This document shows, piece by piece, positions 33,405 through 45,800 of a DNA stretch of 64,000 bases (position 1 is the first letter of the stretch; each line of letters opens with the position of its first letter). The stretch spans positions 36,251,035 to 36,315,034 of the forward strand of contig NW_024609884.1 of assembly GCF_016920785.2 (NCBI RefSeq), given 5' to 3'. Below the pieces are notes generated by a model. The model made no database searches. It was not told the DNA's origin and worked only from the letters and a program-made list of their open reading frames with translations. Origin of the DNA: Ixodes scapularis (lineage: Eukaryota; Arthropoda; Arachnida; Ixodida; Ixodidae). Both the position numbers and the translations under genes were made by a program.

Positions 33405-34218
33405 TATGTACCACCAACTAGCCCAACTACATGCCTTGTTGCAATTTTCTCTTCTGCAGAATTGGTCAACTTTTTGGTCTTCTGCGTCTCCCGACAAAAT
33501 GTCAACATTTTTTTATAAAAGACACCCGTAAAGTGACAAACTCCATAACTCCATAGGCACAATAGGCACATTCCTTATTAAATTTCAGTCAGGAAAAGTG
33601 AAGAACGAGCCTTACCTGTATTGCCATTATCAAACGATAGATTGAACACATTTTTCTCCGTTCCACTTTTTGGTATAAATTCCATTTTAGTCAATGTGCT
33701 CCAAACCCTACCTTTTTCTTTAGCTTCAATAGGCAGAAAATAATTTATAAAAGATTAACTATGCAGTGTAAACTAGTGAAAATTTCTGGGAATACTCTCT
33801 GGATGTAGATGGATGTAAATATATAATTTTTCAAAATCAATGTTTTTTGCAAATTTTTTTTTTTTCTCTGGGTAGTGTCCATTGACCCTTCACCTGCCCA
33901 ACTGGAGATGAAGTGATGGCCACCAATGCTTCCAATCCCTGGCTTTTCCTCAAGACCACCCCAGAACAAGCTGCACCAAATATCAAAACCACAACCCCTC
34001 ACCCTTGCCCACAAGCTCCACCTGAACCATCATTACAATTTTCTTTCACCTGTGAAATGTCATTGCATCATCATTAGACGCAGCGCCACAGGCCTTCATG
34101 GTATGGGCGACTTGCCTTTTCTGCAATGCCACGGCTCTCCTGAGCTAAAATAAATGTCACCATCACCTGACTGAGAAAAACAAGTGTGTCAATGTCACAT
34201 TTCTCAAGTGTCGGGCTA
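33405..34218. other. AT-rich spacer
   Basis: No gene or element recognised except the likely Penelope tail motif at 33416-33428. Confidence 0.35.
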
Positions 34219-34313
34219 CAATGGCATAGCCAGGAATTTTTTTTAGTATGAAGCTTCAGCCCCATTAAACACCCCCCCCCCCTTCCCCCCCAAAAAAACT
34301 GGTTATGCCATTG
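34219..34313. mobile_element. Compact 95-bp MITE-like inverted repeat
   Basis: Ends CAATGGCATAGCCAGG and the complement of CTGGTTATGCCATTG, with a T-rich then C-rich interior. No target duplication could be fixed. Confidence 0.65.
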
Positions 34314-36629
34314 TCATGTCGTGCTGTTAAACATATAGGAGCTGACTACCGTCTGCAAGCAGTGGCATTTCAGAAAACGGAAGAAAACAATTTCCTAGAA
34401 GTTGTATGATGAAACATAGCGACAAGAAACATGTCTGCAAACCTTCACTGTGCACATCATGAAAAATACCCCCCTTACTGGAGTAAATGGAAGTAAACTT
34501 GGGTGCACCATTACAAACTATAATTGCAGTAGAACCACCATCATAGTGAACTTGCAAAGGCTTGGGAGAGATCTAAATCGGACAGTTGCTCCGACAGACT
34601 AACCTAGAAAAAGAGGATGCAAGCAGAGGGAGCGAATGCTGTGGGAGCATGAACTCTGATGGGGAAGGGTAAGGAAGGAAACTGGGCTGTTCGATACTTT
34701 AAATCCATGTTACGGATAAAAAAAAAAAAAAACGGCACGGGATGTAAAAAAAAGAAAAGAAACGCGCTTTTCCTGTAAGGCTCGTTGCCATGATGACGGT
34801 GAAGAAAGCAGACGGCCGCGGCGCAGTAATACGAGGTGCGTGCTGAGGCCCTTCCCGTATGCTTTTCAATGGGCGAACAAAAAGAGTTGGAAATAAGGAC
34901 TTAACGCAGAAGGCTGGTTTTCTCCAGCACCTCATAATAGACTTCTTCCAAAACCGACGCGCCCCATCGTGGCGAAATACCACACAGTGCACTCTGGCAA
35001 CTAGTTGGCCACTCAGTTTCGGTTTCGACTGAGCAGCTTCATCTCATGCTATCACGCCGCGACCGAACGCGCTGCTTGCGTTTTCGATTATGTGACTTTT
35101 TACGAATGTACGATACACTCATCTTTCCTTGGTTCCCAAAATACCGGATATTCTGCGAGCGTGTGCAAATGTAGTAAGATGTGGCTTAGTTGCCTCACCC
35201 CACGAGTACATCTTTGAGCTCATTGTCAGTAATCCCGTCCAATACCAGTGAACTAGAACTGAAATTTGGTCACCTTGAGCCCTACACGTATTTTGTTTGC
35301 CTAATGTCCGCTTCTTGTTACTTCACTGGGCGAAAAGCGAGCCGTATCCTCACAAAAGTATCAAAGTTGAGCCCAGCGTTGGCGCGTGAACTTTTATTAA
35401 GGAAACGCAATAAATTCGACCTCACTACTGCACAAAAGTTACTATGATGTCTTCTTCGTGTCATCACATATCTCCCACTCATATTTTATGCTGATAGAAG
35501 ATTAAGTTATTTCAAATGCTGAGATCGGCTAGCTACGACGGAGGCCCTAACAGGCGTCCCCTACTCCTCGCAAAGTCTTTTTGGAGGAGCTTTTACTCGC
35601 GCCCAAGAACTGTGCCTGAACGATGTGTCTATAATTATCTCGGCATACTCGGTCAGGAAGAAAGCAAACACATAACAAATATTATGGCCATTAGCAACCG
35701 TCGAATGCGCTTTGAATAATTTTGTTTGTTTGGCGCACCGCATAGGGGTTCATGCCCATCCGGCGAACGGTGCAACATTCTTCACACAAGAGCTCGAATT
35801 TTGCTTTCTTAAAACGGTTTGTGTGCGCGAATGTGCCTATATGATTGCAGGATAACTTTATGCGCATACACAATGTTGAATATTAGTGGAATGAAAGTGG
35901 GTGGGGACTTTACTTCGTGCAGTGCTGCTGGGCAGTACAGATAAGAGATGAGAAGTGTGTTCAGATGGAGCTTTTCAATGTCGCCTCCCGAGTTTTACCG
36001 CGCGTACTGAAGCATATTAAAAACAGTAATTGCAAAAAGTTATATTTAGTCTATAGATGCCCAAAACGAACAGACTTCCTGATCAACAATACTAATGTAA
36101 AGGCGCGAGCTTGATGTATGCATACTTATTGATTGCTACAGCTTGTTGATTCGTACACAAGCAAGATCCCCGAGCTTCGCAGCATCGAGATTCCCCGCAA
36201 TGGCTCGTCCATGTACCTCGAAACGCTAACAAAAAAGCTCAAGTACAAAAATACAAGCATGCGTTACGACAAGTTATACGTCTTGGGCTTGTGCTAAAGC
36301 TTCGAGGTCTGGCCATTTAGGTTAGTTTAAAGACCACGAATGGCGCTCTCGGGACCAGAAAACATGAGATGACTGCCGTTTAAAGTCCACGCTCTGTGTA
36401 TAATCTCTTGTCGACGTGTCGATCGAAACCAAAACCATGTCACTCTCCTCCCTGGCCAACTAGTTCCCAGAGTGCAATGCGTGCCGCGTTGCATGCAGGG
36501 ATTTATGGAAGCAGTCTATTTGACAAGCCTTAAACGAAAAGCATATTTTTAGACCGGAGTTTAGAGATAGTTTTTTTACAACATGGGTCCGGCACATCCC
36601 ATGTGCCGGAAACTGTTTATACAATCGCT
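34314..36629. other. Gene-free stretch downstream of SYF2
   Basis: Several short open frames (for example 35005-35217 and 35190-35447) but none with splice context or family features. Likely intergenic. Confidence 0.4.
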
Positions 36630-36635
36630 TTTATT
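36630..36635 (-). terminator. Polyadenylation signal of SYF2
   Basis: AATAAA on the minus strand, about 72 bp after the SYF2 stop codon (36707-36709), the expected place for a short 3' UTR. Confidence 0.7.
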
Positions 36636-36706
36636 AATGGGTTTAAAAGTGGTTTCCAAGTGCATGAGTCAGTCTAGTGCAAATGGCCATGAAGCAACTT
36701 CATGAA

Positions 36707-36872
36707 TTACACTGCTGTTCCTCTCTCCAAGTTCTGCTTGATTTCGGCCGTGTATTGACCATAGAAACGCTCCAGCTTCTTGTTGAACTTCATGTTGCGC
36801 TCGTTGATGTAGTCGATATCTTCATCGTCATTGAAGCGCCTACGGCGACTGTACTTGTTACGCTTGTCAATC
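36707..36872 (-). CDS. SYF2: SYF2 exon 6 (C-terminus and stop)
   Basis: Acceptor TTTTCTACAG then GATTGACAAGCG. Encodes residues from the split Gln codon to the end: IDKRNKYSRRRRFNDDEDID, YINERN, ERFYGQYTAEIKQNLERGTA and a final Val. Stop TAA at 36707-36709. Confidence 0.96.
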
Positions 36873-39800
36873 CTGTAGAAAACAAAGAAATGCAGGTCAG
36901 GGATCTCCAACATGGAGTGCCTCCATGTGCTTACATTAAAAACCCTTACCGTATTTACTCGCAGAATGAACGCACTTTTTTTCCGAAAAATCGATGCAAA
37001 GTTCGGGGGGGGGGGGGGGGGGGGGGGGGGGGAGGGGAGGGGGGTTCATTACGCGAAGTAAAATTTTTGCGTCCGTATTTACTCGCATAATGAACCGACC
37101 TTTTATCCTGAAAAAATCGAAGTAACTTATCTCTTTGCGCGCGGCGCCCGACCCCGTAACCGAACTAAGCTGTGCAAAAAAAAACTTTTTTTTTTTATAG
37201 TTCCTTGAGTTTTTTTTTCTTTTTTTGCCGCCTTTCGCAAGCTGTTTTGTTTGCTTAGGCGAGGGCTCTCCGCTTATCTTTCCTATCTCCTTGCGCGCGG
37301 CCCCCCGTAACCAAACTGCCCTGTGCAAAAAAATAAAAAAAAAAGCTCCACTTTTTTTTTTTTTTTTTCTCAGTTCCGTTTTTTTTTTCTTTTCTTCTTT
37401 TTGCCGCCTTTCGCAAGCTGTTTCGTTTGCTTAAAGGGGCCCTGCAATCATATTTAAGCGTCTACCTTTTTTGCGGTTTCCACGTCTCTTGGGGTTCGGG
37501 CAAGCCAGCGGGCACGGAGAGAGTAACTAAATATCGGTGCGTCATATTTTAACCGGACGACGCGGAAACCTCCTCCACCGACGAGGGCGACCCACGGTAC
37601 CGAAAGCGCGCAAAATGTGACGTTTTTGGTCCTGGGCTTACTACTGGTCAGAGCCGCTAAAAGCTTCTGTTTAGTCGAAATACAAAATATAAGTGGCGCG
37701 AACCGTTTCAATTATTTATAAAAGGAGTTTTTGTTCAGTATTCTAGATCAAAAAAGAAACAAATGCAGTTCATAAAGTATGGAAACAAGAAATTACACGT
37801 CGACATACCCGCCACCAAGCGGTGAAAAAGGCGGCGCATACTAGAAAGGAGTAGTGGGATCAGGCGCCGACACGGAAAGGTCCCGGATGTACGTGGCGGC
37901 GCTGCGGTCGTATGGGCAGGAGGATCCGACCGGCTCCGAGCGTTCCGAAGGCCTTCGGCGAGAAGCTGTGTCTTGCGGTTTGGCCGTTTCGCGGTATGGC
38001 AGCGCAAAGTAGTTCCCATTCTGAACTGATCTTTACAGTTCAGAATGCGCGACCGAAAAAATCCGCCTTTTCCGGGTATCGAACCCGGACCAGGCAGATT
38101 TTTTCGCTCGCTCACCAGTCACCTAGCTGTGTTTGGAGATTTGTGTTTGTCCTTTGTCCCTCTTGTTCCCCTTCTCCAGGGATTATTTTCGTCATTCTTG
38201 TCCAGCTCGCTTGCACCTTTATATTGAATTGAATTATAACATGAAAGATGATAACTCAGGTGGGGGAAACGAGAGAGGAGGAGGACATAAAGGAACTGCA
38301 GGCGAAACTGAGTAGGGAAATAGAGGAGGTGGAGTGGGAACTGAGGGAGATGAAGGCTCAGTGGGTGCGGGAGGGAGCTGAAGACGAACCGCAGAGAAGA
38401 GAGAGAGAGAGACAGAGGACAAGAGTGAACAGGCAGCCAGGGTAGATGGACTCTCATACAGTGCGGCTCTACAGCGACCAAACACAGGAGGCGGTGAGGC
38501 TCCAGGAACACTCGACCGGCATTGAAGGGAAAGGCGGCTGGAGCAGGGGGCAGGTGATCGTAGAAGAACAAGGGAAGTAATGGAAAGTGCAGCGGCCATA
38601 CTGCAGGAAAATAAGGTGGCACAGAGCCTAGTCATGGTGCACGCGGGGCTAAATGATGTACTGAACAGGGAGGAGGGGATCTGGGCGCACACATTAGGGA
38701 GGAAGTCCGACAACTCAGAAACGTGTAAGAGAATGTGCACATTGTGCGGTGCACCATCCCGGAGATCAGGGGGCAGACTGAACAGAAAGAAAGGGAGGTC
38801 AGGGAAGCCAATAATGTGATTGAGGCACTAAGATTCCAGCACGGCTACAAGGTTATGGACATCAACAGGGAAGTTTGCCAAAGGAGTCTGGTCCCCACTT
38901 TCCAAAGGGATGGGATCCATTGTAACGAGCTCACAGGAAGACAGGTGGGATGAAAAATGGGCTGCAGGGCAAGGCCTTTTTTGGGAGCCTGCGAAGTCCG
39001 GGGAAAAGAGGGATCCACATTTAGAGCTGGGGGTGGGGACAGGGAGGGCGGGAGGAAGCCTCGCAGGGATAGAAGAAAGAGAAAGAAACAGCTTAATCTT
39101 CGCTTTATAAACATGCAGGGAGGTAGAAAGAGACTAAAATGGGAAATCGAGAAGCGGCTGGTGGCGGAAAACTTTCAGGTGTATGGATTGGCGGAGACCC
39201 ACCTTAGGGATATGGAGGAGCCACCATACATAGCGGATTATTTCTGGTTGGGATGCAACAGGAGTAGCGGAGAACGAAAGGGAGGAGGGATAGGAGTATT
39301 GATCAAAGGGCAAGACCGGGAGAGGGTGAATGAGGGATGCAGGGAACACCTATGGTTGAAAGGACAGATTAAAGGTTGAACACACTACTGGGATTTGTCT
39401 ACTTGAAAACGGGAAGGGATTCAAAAGAAGAAATTGCACAGCACTTGTCATGCATAGCGAGGGATGTCAGAGGTATTGGTTTAAATGGGGAAATAATTAT
39501 CATGGGAGATATGAATGCCCATTTAGAAGATTTTGATGGGTACACAGACACAACAGGGAGAATGTTGCAAGAGTTCTGTGATGCTCTAAATCTAGTACTC
39601 AAGTAAAATGCGATGGAAAAATCACGTGGGAGAGAAACGCCTCTTCTTCAACAACTGCCCCATGACCCCAAAGCTGTATAATAGGCTAGGGAGTATGGAA
39701 ATAGACGAAGAAGGTATAAAAAGCTTAGGGAGTGACCACAGATGAATCAAAATCAAATTTGGTGCATCAGTAACAGAGCTAGAATTTGAGGAACGGGAAG

Positions 39801-42800
39801 GTAAATCGAATCTAAATGAGGATCAGTTACAAGAAGTATCCAAAAATATTGAGAACATAGTATCCAACCAACCAGAGAGAGAGTGGACATATGAGGATTT
39901 AGTGGTCATTTTAAAGACTGAGTTGGAAAAGTACCGAGGTAAGCGAAGAGGAAAGAGAGGAAAAAAGAGAGGAAAAAGCACAAACCTAAAATCTGGTGGG
40001 ATAAAGAGGTTAAGGCAGTCATATCACGATGTCAAGAGGCATCTCGAGAACATAGGCGGGCAAAAAAAAAAGGGAGCAACCCCAGACGAAATAGCAGCAA
40101 AATGGGAAAATTTTCTGAATAGGAAAAGGGAGGCATCAGCTCAAATACAGACGAAAATTGGCAGCGCAGGGGTTCAGTGGATGATGGGATAAATTAGAAC
40201 GATAGAAATGCAGCAAAAAGGTTTTGGGAACACATTAAGGTGCAGGGAAAAAAAACGGAGTCGTGCCAGCACTCACTCACCACGCAGGAAGGGATAAAAG
40301 TTGAGGGGAAAGAGGCTCGAGAATGTATGCCTACGTTCAGTGCGCCTACGTTCAGTGCGCTCATGTTTGGCGCAAATTAAAAACCAGTAAAAAAAGTCCT
40401 TGCAGGGCCCCTTTAACAGCTGCAAATCGGCCGAGTGTGCCCGACAGTAAAAAGAAGAGACCTGAACATGACATGTTTTAAACTTCGTTAACACCAAGAC
40501 TATGTATCTTACCAACGAGAACCAAGTGACTGCAACCAAAAAAATTAACATTTTTCAGTCTCACTTGAATTAGGAGGGATTTTAGCATATTGAAAAAAAA
40601 ATGCAGGCTACATCACAGTATTTTGTCCAATCGACGAGAAAAAATATACAAAGAACATTTTACTTGCGATAAAGAGTTCATTCTTATTGTAGACATTGAT
40701 CATAATAAAGCTGGCTTCTCCAGTATATACAGTCAGAAAGGATCAAGCAATAAAATGGGGGACACACAGTTCCTATTTTTCCCTAGCTCTATTTCCCTGG
40801 ACAGCAACACAAATTCGCGCTCGTTTGCCCCCGATTTTATGAGGCAGAATTGTGCCTACATGTGAAACAGACACTGAGAGATGAGATGGTAATTTGTTAC
40901 ACCAGACCTCTTATAGAATAGACAGACAAAATCAGACACCCCAACCATAAGGCACCAAATTTAAAATGGCCTAGCTGTAACAGCCTCAAGGCCCGACTCA
41001 GACACAATCCGTTTTTAAGCCTCTTGTGGCTTACAACGAGCTGCGCAGCAATGCAGCTGGTCGTAAGCCGTCGCTAAGGGCTTGAAAAACGGCCTTGCCT
41101 TAGTCGGTCGTAGTCAAACACAAGTGTGTAAACGGGCTTTCACGCACATGTCTAATCTACTATCGATTCGTATAAATGCAAACATTGCTCGTGAGCTATC
41201 ATACACTGACCATAAATAAGCCAACTAATATTCTGTACCTCCCGGCATCATAAATTATGCAAAGTGTTTTGAGACATAAAAAAAAAAGGACATAAAAGTG
41301 TGGCTTACTGCTTCTCGAGATCTTGAACCATGCGATCAACATCTTCCTTTGAATCCTTGTGCAGACCATGAATTATTGTATCTCTTGTTGGATACAATGC
41401 CTCGCCCCTACAAATACAAGTTGCATTATAAAATGCACTACACTAAGTATTGCCAACTTGAGCTAAACCTTTTCTGACCTGCTTTTCGAGCTTCATGTTT
41501 TTGCAACTAAGCGCTGTGGATTATTCATGCAGACGTGGATCGGCGACTGTGCATGTCCATTTTCACGGCTCTGTGCTCGCTATCACAGCTCTATGTCAAA
41601 GGATGAGCAAGTGAGAGTAGATACACCCATTTAATTGTGACCTCACCAGAAATTTGTAATAACTGGCAGCCAAAACATGAAATTGTGGAAGCAGGTGAGA
41701 TAAGAGATTAGCTGAGAATGCTAATATGCCATATTTCTCTGCACACCTACCTGAAAACAAAAAAGAAACAAAAAGTTAATTTTGTGTTTTCTACTAATCC
41801 TGTTGATACTTCTGTAACAAATAACAGATATGAAGCTAACTCATGATATTTCATAGCTGCAGGAGTGGAAGCAAGCTTCAGCCTTTTGTAGCAGGTTTGG
41901 GAGCAGCAAACATGCTCCTTTGGAGCAGCTCAGGAACCACAAACGTCGAGTTTTGTAGCACTATAAGCAAATTTTGAAGCTGGTCACGCAGGTCAAACTT
42001 GGGGCTATAAGCGCTGAGGTGTTTCTCTAAATACAAAATTATCACAACGAAATAGCATCTCCATGTGCTGTTCCAAAACCATTTGCAAGCATACCCTTTC
42101 CTTAAGAGGATATCGCAGCTAATTATAACTAAAATAGGGATATTCTATGATTGCAGGGGGCACTGCAGGTGCTGCCTTCTTTCCCGTTCAAGCTTTAGGA
42201 CCTCTCTGATGTCCTAAAAGGGGCACTGACACATCAAAATCATATTTCTTTTTATTATCCGAAACGATTGAAAACAATGCCGGGACGTTACCCTCAAAAT
42301 TTGAAATTGCGGAATTCAGTATTTGTGAAGTAAAAAAACAATTTCCAAATGCCAAATTCGAAGTTCCCGCGCGATCCGTGCCGGTGCGTTGACGTTAAAT
42401 ATTGTGGAGTCCTGAGAGTCCACTTTCTTTCACGACTCCCTGCTGTTGCCATGGCGACCCAAAGTGAGGAGGAAAGGAGCCAGCGCCGGCGGACCGGTTT
42501 TGAGCGGTGTCGCCTGTTTTCCGCGGGAGGATACAAATCCAGGAGACGGCACCACAAGGAACTCCTGATTTTCGGTATTTCAAAAAGAAGGGCCGTAGCG
42601 CGTTCGCAATTGCGTTAAAAAACATGTTTTAGGATTGTCGTTATTTATTGTTATAGAGATGTCGCCTACAAAGCTTCTAAATTTCATGATTCTTGACGTC
42701 ACGAATCAAAAGAAGCGAGGAGGCAAGAGGCGGGAGAATCAAACGCCAAAAATAAAAAGGCGCGTGCGCGCGCGGGAAAGTTTCTTTTCGCGATGCGTTT

Positions 42801-45800
42801 TTTTTTGCGTGTCTATGACTGCAACTTGCATCGTTTTAGACAATAAAAAAAAATACAACCTTTGGGGTGTCAGTGCCCCTTTAAGTGTTTTGTATTTTCC
42901 TCCCTTGAGTCACTTCCTGTTTTCAGGTAAGCAAACCCCAGAAGAGTGTTCAGACTTGTTTCCCTACCTTTCAGCTATAAGTGTTCTCTGCAGCTTTTCT
43001 TCTCTTTCCCAGTCTTGTCCTTTAACTAACAAGCCTATACCTCTGCCTTTGTGTTCACCTCCTCTACGGTTCCATCCCATCCAGGAGTAGCCTGGTATGT
43101 ACAGTGGTTCCTCTTCATCTCTAAGGTGAGTTTCTGCTACCCCATACACTGTGAAATTCCCAGCCTCTAATTGTTCACCAATTTCCTCCAACTTTTTGTT
43201 TTGTTTCTACCTCCCTGCATGTTTAAGAAGCCTAGATTGGGCTGATTCTTTCTCTTATTTCTACGGGGCTTCCTCCTGCTCTCAATGCTGCTTTTGCGGA
43301 ACTCACACTCAGAAGCTTCGTCCGACTCTAGTACTGGCACATATGGCACTGGTACATCTATGCCGGTGTCCTTCGGGCTCTGTGGGTCCCCAAAAAAGCT
43401 GCAACATGCTGACGCGGCCTCTCTCCAAATCTCCTACCTGTGCAAGAATTCCATCCTTTGTAAAAGGGCAGGAGCTAGCCACATAAACCTCCCAGTTTAT
43501 CTCTTTTACGCCATACTCAAGTCGTTGGCTCATCACCTTAATCACTCGGTTAGCCTCAATGACCCGCCTCTCATGTCAAGAGACTATCCTTGGACACGTG
43601 GGATAGTGCATATTTCCACATGTACCCTCTCACTGACCACTTTTAGTTTACCCAGTCCTGCTTGTACCTGTTTTCCCAGCTTCTGGCTGCTCCCGTTCAA
43701 CACGTTGTTGGGTCCTGCGTGGATCAACACTAGGTTTTCCCCCTCCATGTTGCCCCACAATACCTCCTCCTCTTTGGCAATGGTGTCTACCATGCACTAT
43801 CCTGGCTGGGCATTTACTCGCATCCTTTTGTCCTCTTTCACCTTGCCTAGCACTCCCTCTTCAATCCTTGCCACGTTGGAGTCTCCCGCTACTAGGACTC
43901 TCCTAACTGCCGCCGGGTGCCCTCCCCCTCCTGGCACTACGCTGCTACCTCCTCCACTTACCACTGGTACCAGGTTAGGCTCTATCAATCCAGCTGTTTC
44001 CTTCTCCTTTTGCGCTGTTTCACTATAGGTCCTAGAAACCTCCTTCGAGTCAGAACTGCTCTCTCCCTGCTCTCTAGCCCATTGCACCTCTGGCACTACC
44101 CTCATTGTCAACTCCCTCTTCATCTCTTCCCACTGTAATTCTAGGTCGACTCTCTTCTCGACTTCTACTCTGAGAATACCCAGCAATTCTGCCATTATTG
44201 TTTGTCCTTCCTCGCTCTTCCTCAACTACACCAATGAGACGCTCCACTCTATCCTCACACTCCATTTTTCTCTCTTCTAGCCCTGGGGGTTCCGCGAGCA
44301 CTTACTGAGCCTTCTACCTGAACACTTACCTCAGCTCCTCTACTTGTTTCTCAAGTTTGGCCCGCGTCTCCCATTCCTCATTAAGCTCAGCCTGCATTTG
44401 CTCTGGCTTGCCTTCACAGTCCTTAGTAGGCTCCCCCCTCTTCGTCAACTCCACGACCTGCGTCTCGAGCAGGACCCACTTCTCCCGCTCCTCCTTAAAG
44501 GGGGTAGTACAACGATTTTAATGTTGAAAGAATTGGCAGTTTGTATTTTTTATATTGTTTATCCAAGCACAACTGACCGAAAACGCGTCACCTTGCCCCG
44601 AAAAACTGCTATTCCGCTGTGTAATCGCTACGAAAAAAGAAAAAAAAATTATTTGCTGATCCGTAGCTGCGTGCGGCGGCTATGGGAACTACAATGACAG
44701 CGTCTCTGGGGATACACAGAAGTCAACAAAACCTGTCCCCCTCGCTGGCCGCGACCTTTGACGATGCTAATCTTTTAAAAGTCAACAATCAAAGAGGAAG
44801 CGGCTGGGGTTTCTGAAGAGAGAACTCAAGGGGAAACCACGTGACCCGCCAGAGTATGTCACTCGAAAGACGACGTGGAGAGTTGAAAGGCACTTTGACC
44901 TTCATTTTGTTTAATTTTTTAAAATAAAAACTACTGCTCACAAGAAAATATGGTTTTCTGGTCTTGTTTTCATAGGTAACACAGATTAATTTCCGCAGTT
45001 AATTAGCCACATTGCCCAGGTACTCTCCGACAGGCGACTCACTGCCCAGGTACTCAAATACCCGTGCGTCTATCACAAAAAAAAAAAAAAGCCCGCCAAG
45101 AAATTACACAAAGACCAACCCTACTCTACGTTCCCATGGCCCGCCCGGCCGACCATGCTAACCTAAATCCCTAATCCTGCCGCTGAAACTAAAAGTACTT
45201 AGCTTCGCAAGTCGACCACAGCTCGAAAACATGTCCGCTCCACTTTAAAGGGAAGATGGGGCACTTCTACATTTGAGAAAAAACGCTTGAATTGCGTTTA
45301 TTTGGCCTTTAGATTAACAGATATCAAAATCGTATTTCAATGCGACGCGCCAGAGAGCCATATGAGCAATTTCAAAATAGGACTGAAGCCCCGCCTCCCT
45401 AGCCCTGGGCAGCCAAAAGAGCCGTCGATGACGTCACGGACAGCGACTGTCTTTCGCGTTTAACAATACTTGCGCAGGAAATGGTTTGGGTATTCGGGTT
45501 CACGGGGTAAAAATACACTAGAATTCACTTCTAACTCATTTTTTCCAAGAAGCTCCGTAGCTTCCCTTTAAAGGGATACTTCAACGAAATTTGAATTCTA
45601 TCCGTAGTGTTCCAAAAGAGGTTGAATATGATCCACAATATCCGTAAATGACAACCGCACGTTTGTATTTTCAGCCTGATGGCTGTATTTTTCGTTATAA
45701 ACGGCCCACTCTGGCAAGCGCTCGGAAAGCAGCCAGCGGGGAGTATGTGGTGTCTGCTGCAATCGTGACATAGTTCATCTCGGGACGAGCAAAGCTGCAG

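Larger units (their letters stand above)
37435..40412. mobile_element. TTAA-target element with AGGGGCCCTGCA ends, copy A (with inserted LINE)
   Basis: Ends AGGGGCCCTGCA and the complement, flanked by TTAA at 37431-37434 and 40413-40416. The left 600 bp and right 80 bp match copy B at 52766-53930 in inverted orientation. The match breaks at 38037 and resumes near 40335; in between sit a tRNA-like SINE head and a LINE fragment. Non-coding otherwise. The TTAA duplication suits piggyBac- or Kolobok-type elements. Confidence 0.85.

Noticed and set aside
35005..35447. Two adjacent open frames that might be a small gene
   Set aside because: Neither has a recognisable domain and there is no consistent splice joining them.
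38060..38130. Functional tRNA gene
   Set aside because: A and B boxes and a T-arm are present, but no acceptor stem or anticodon arm can be folded.
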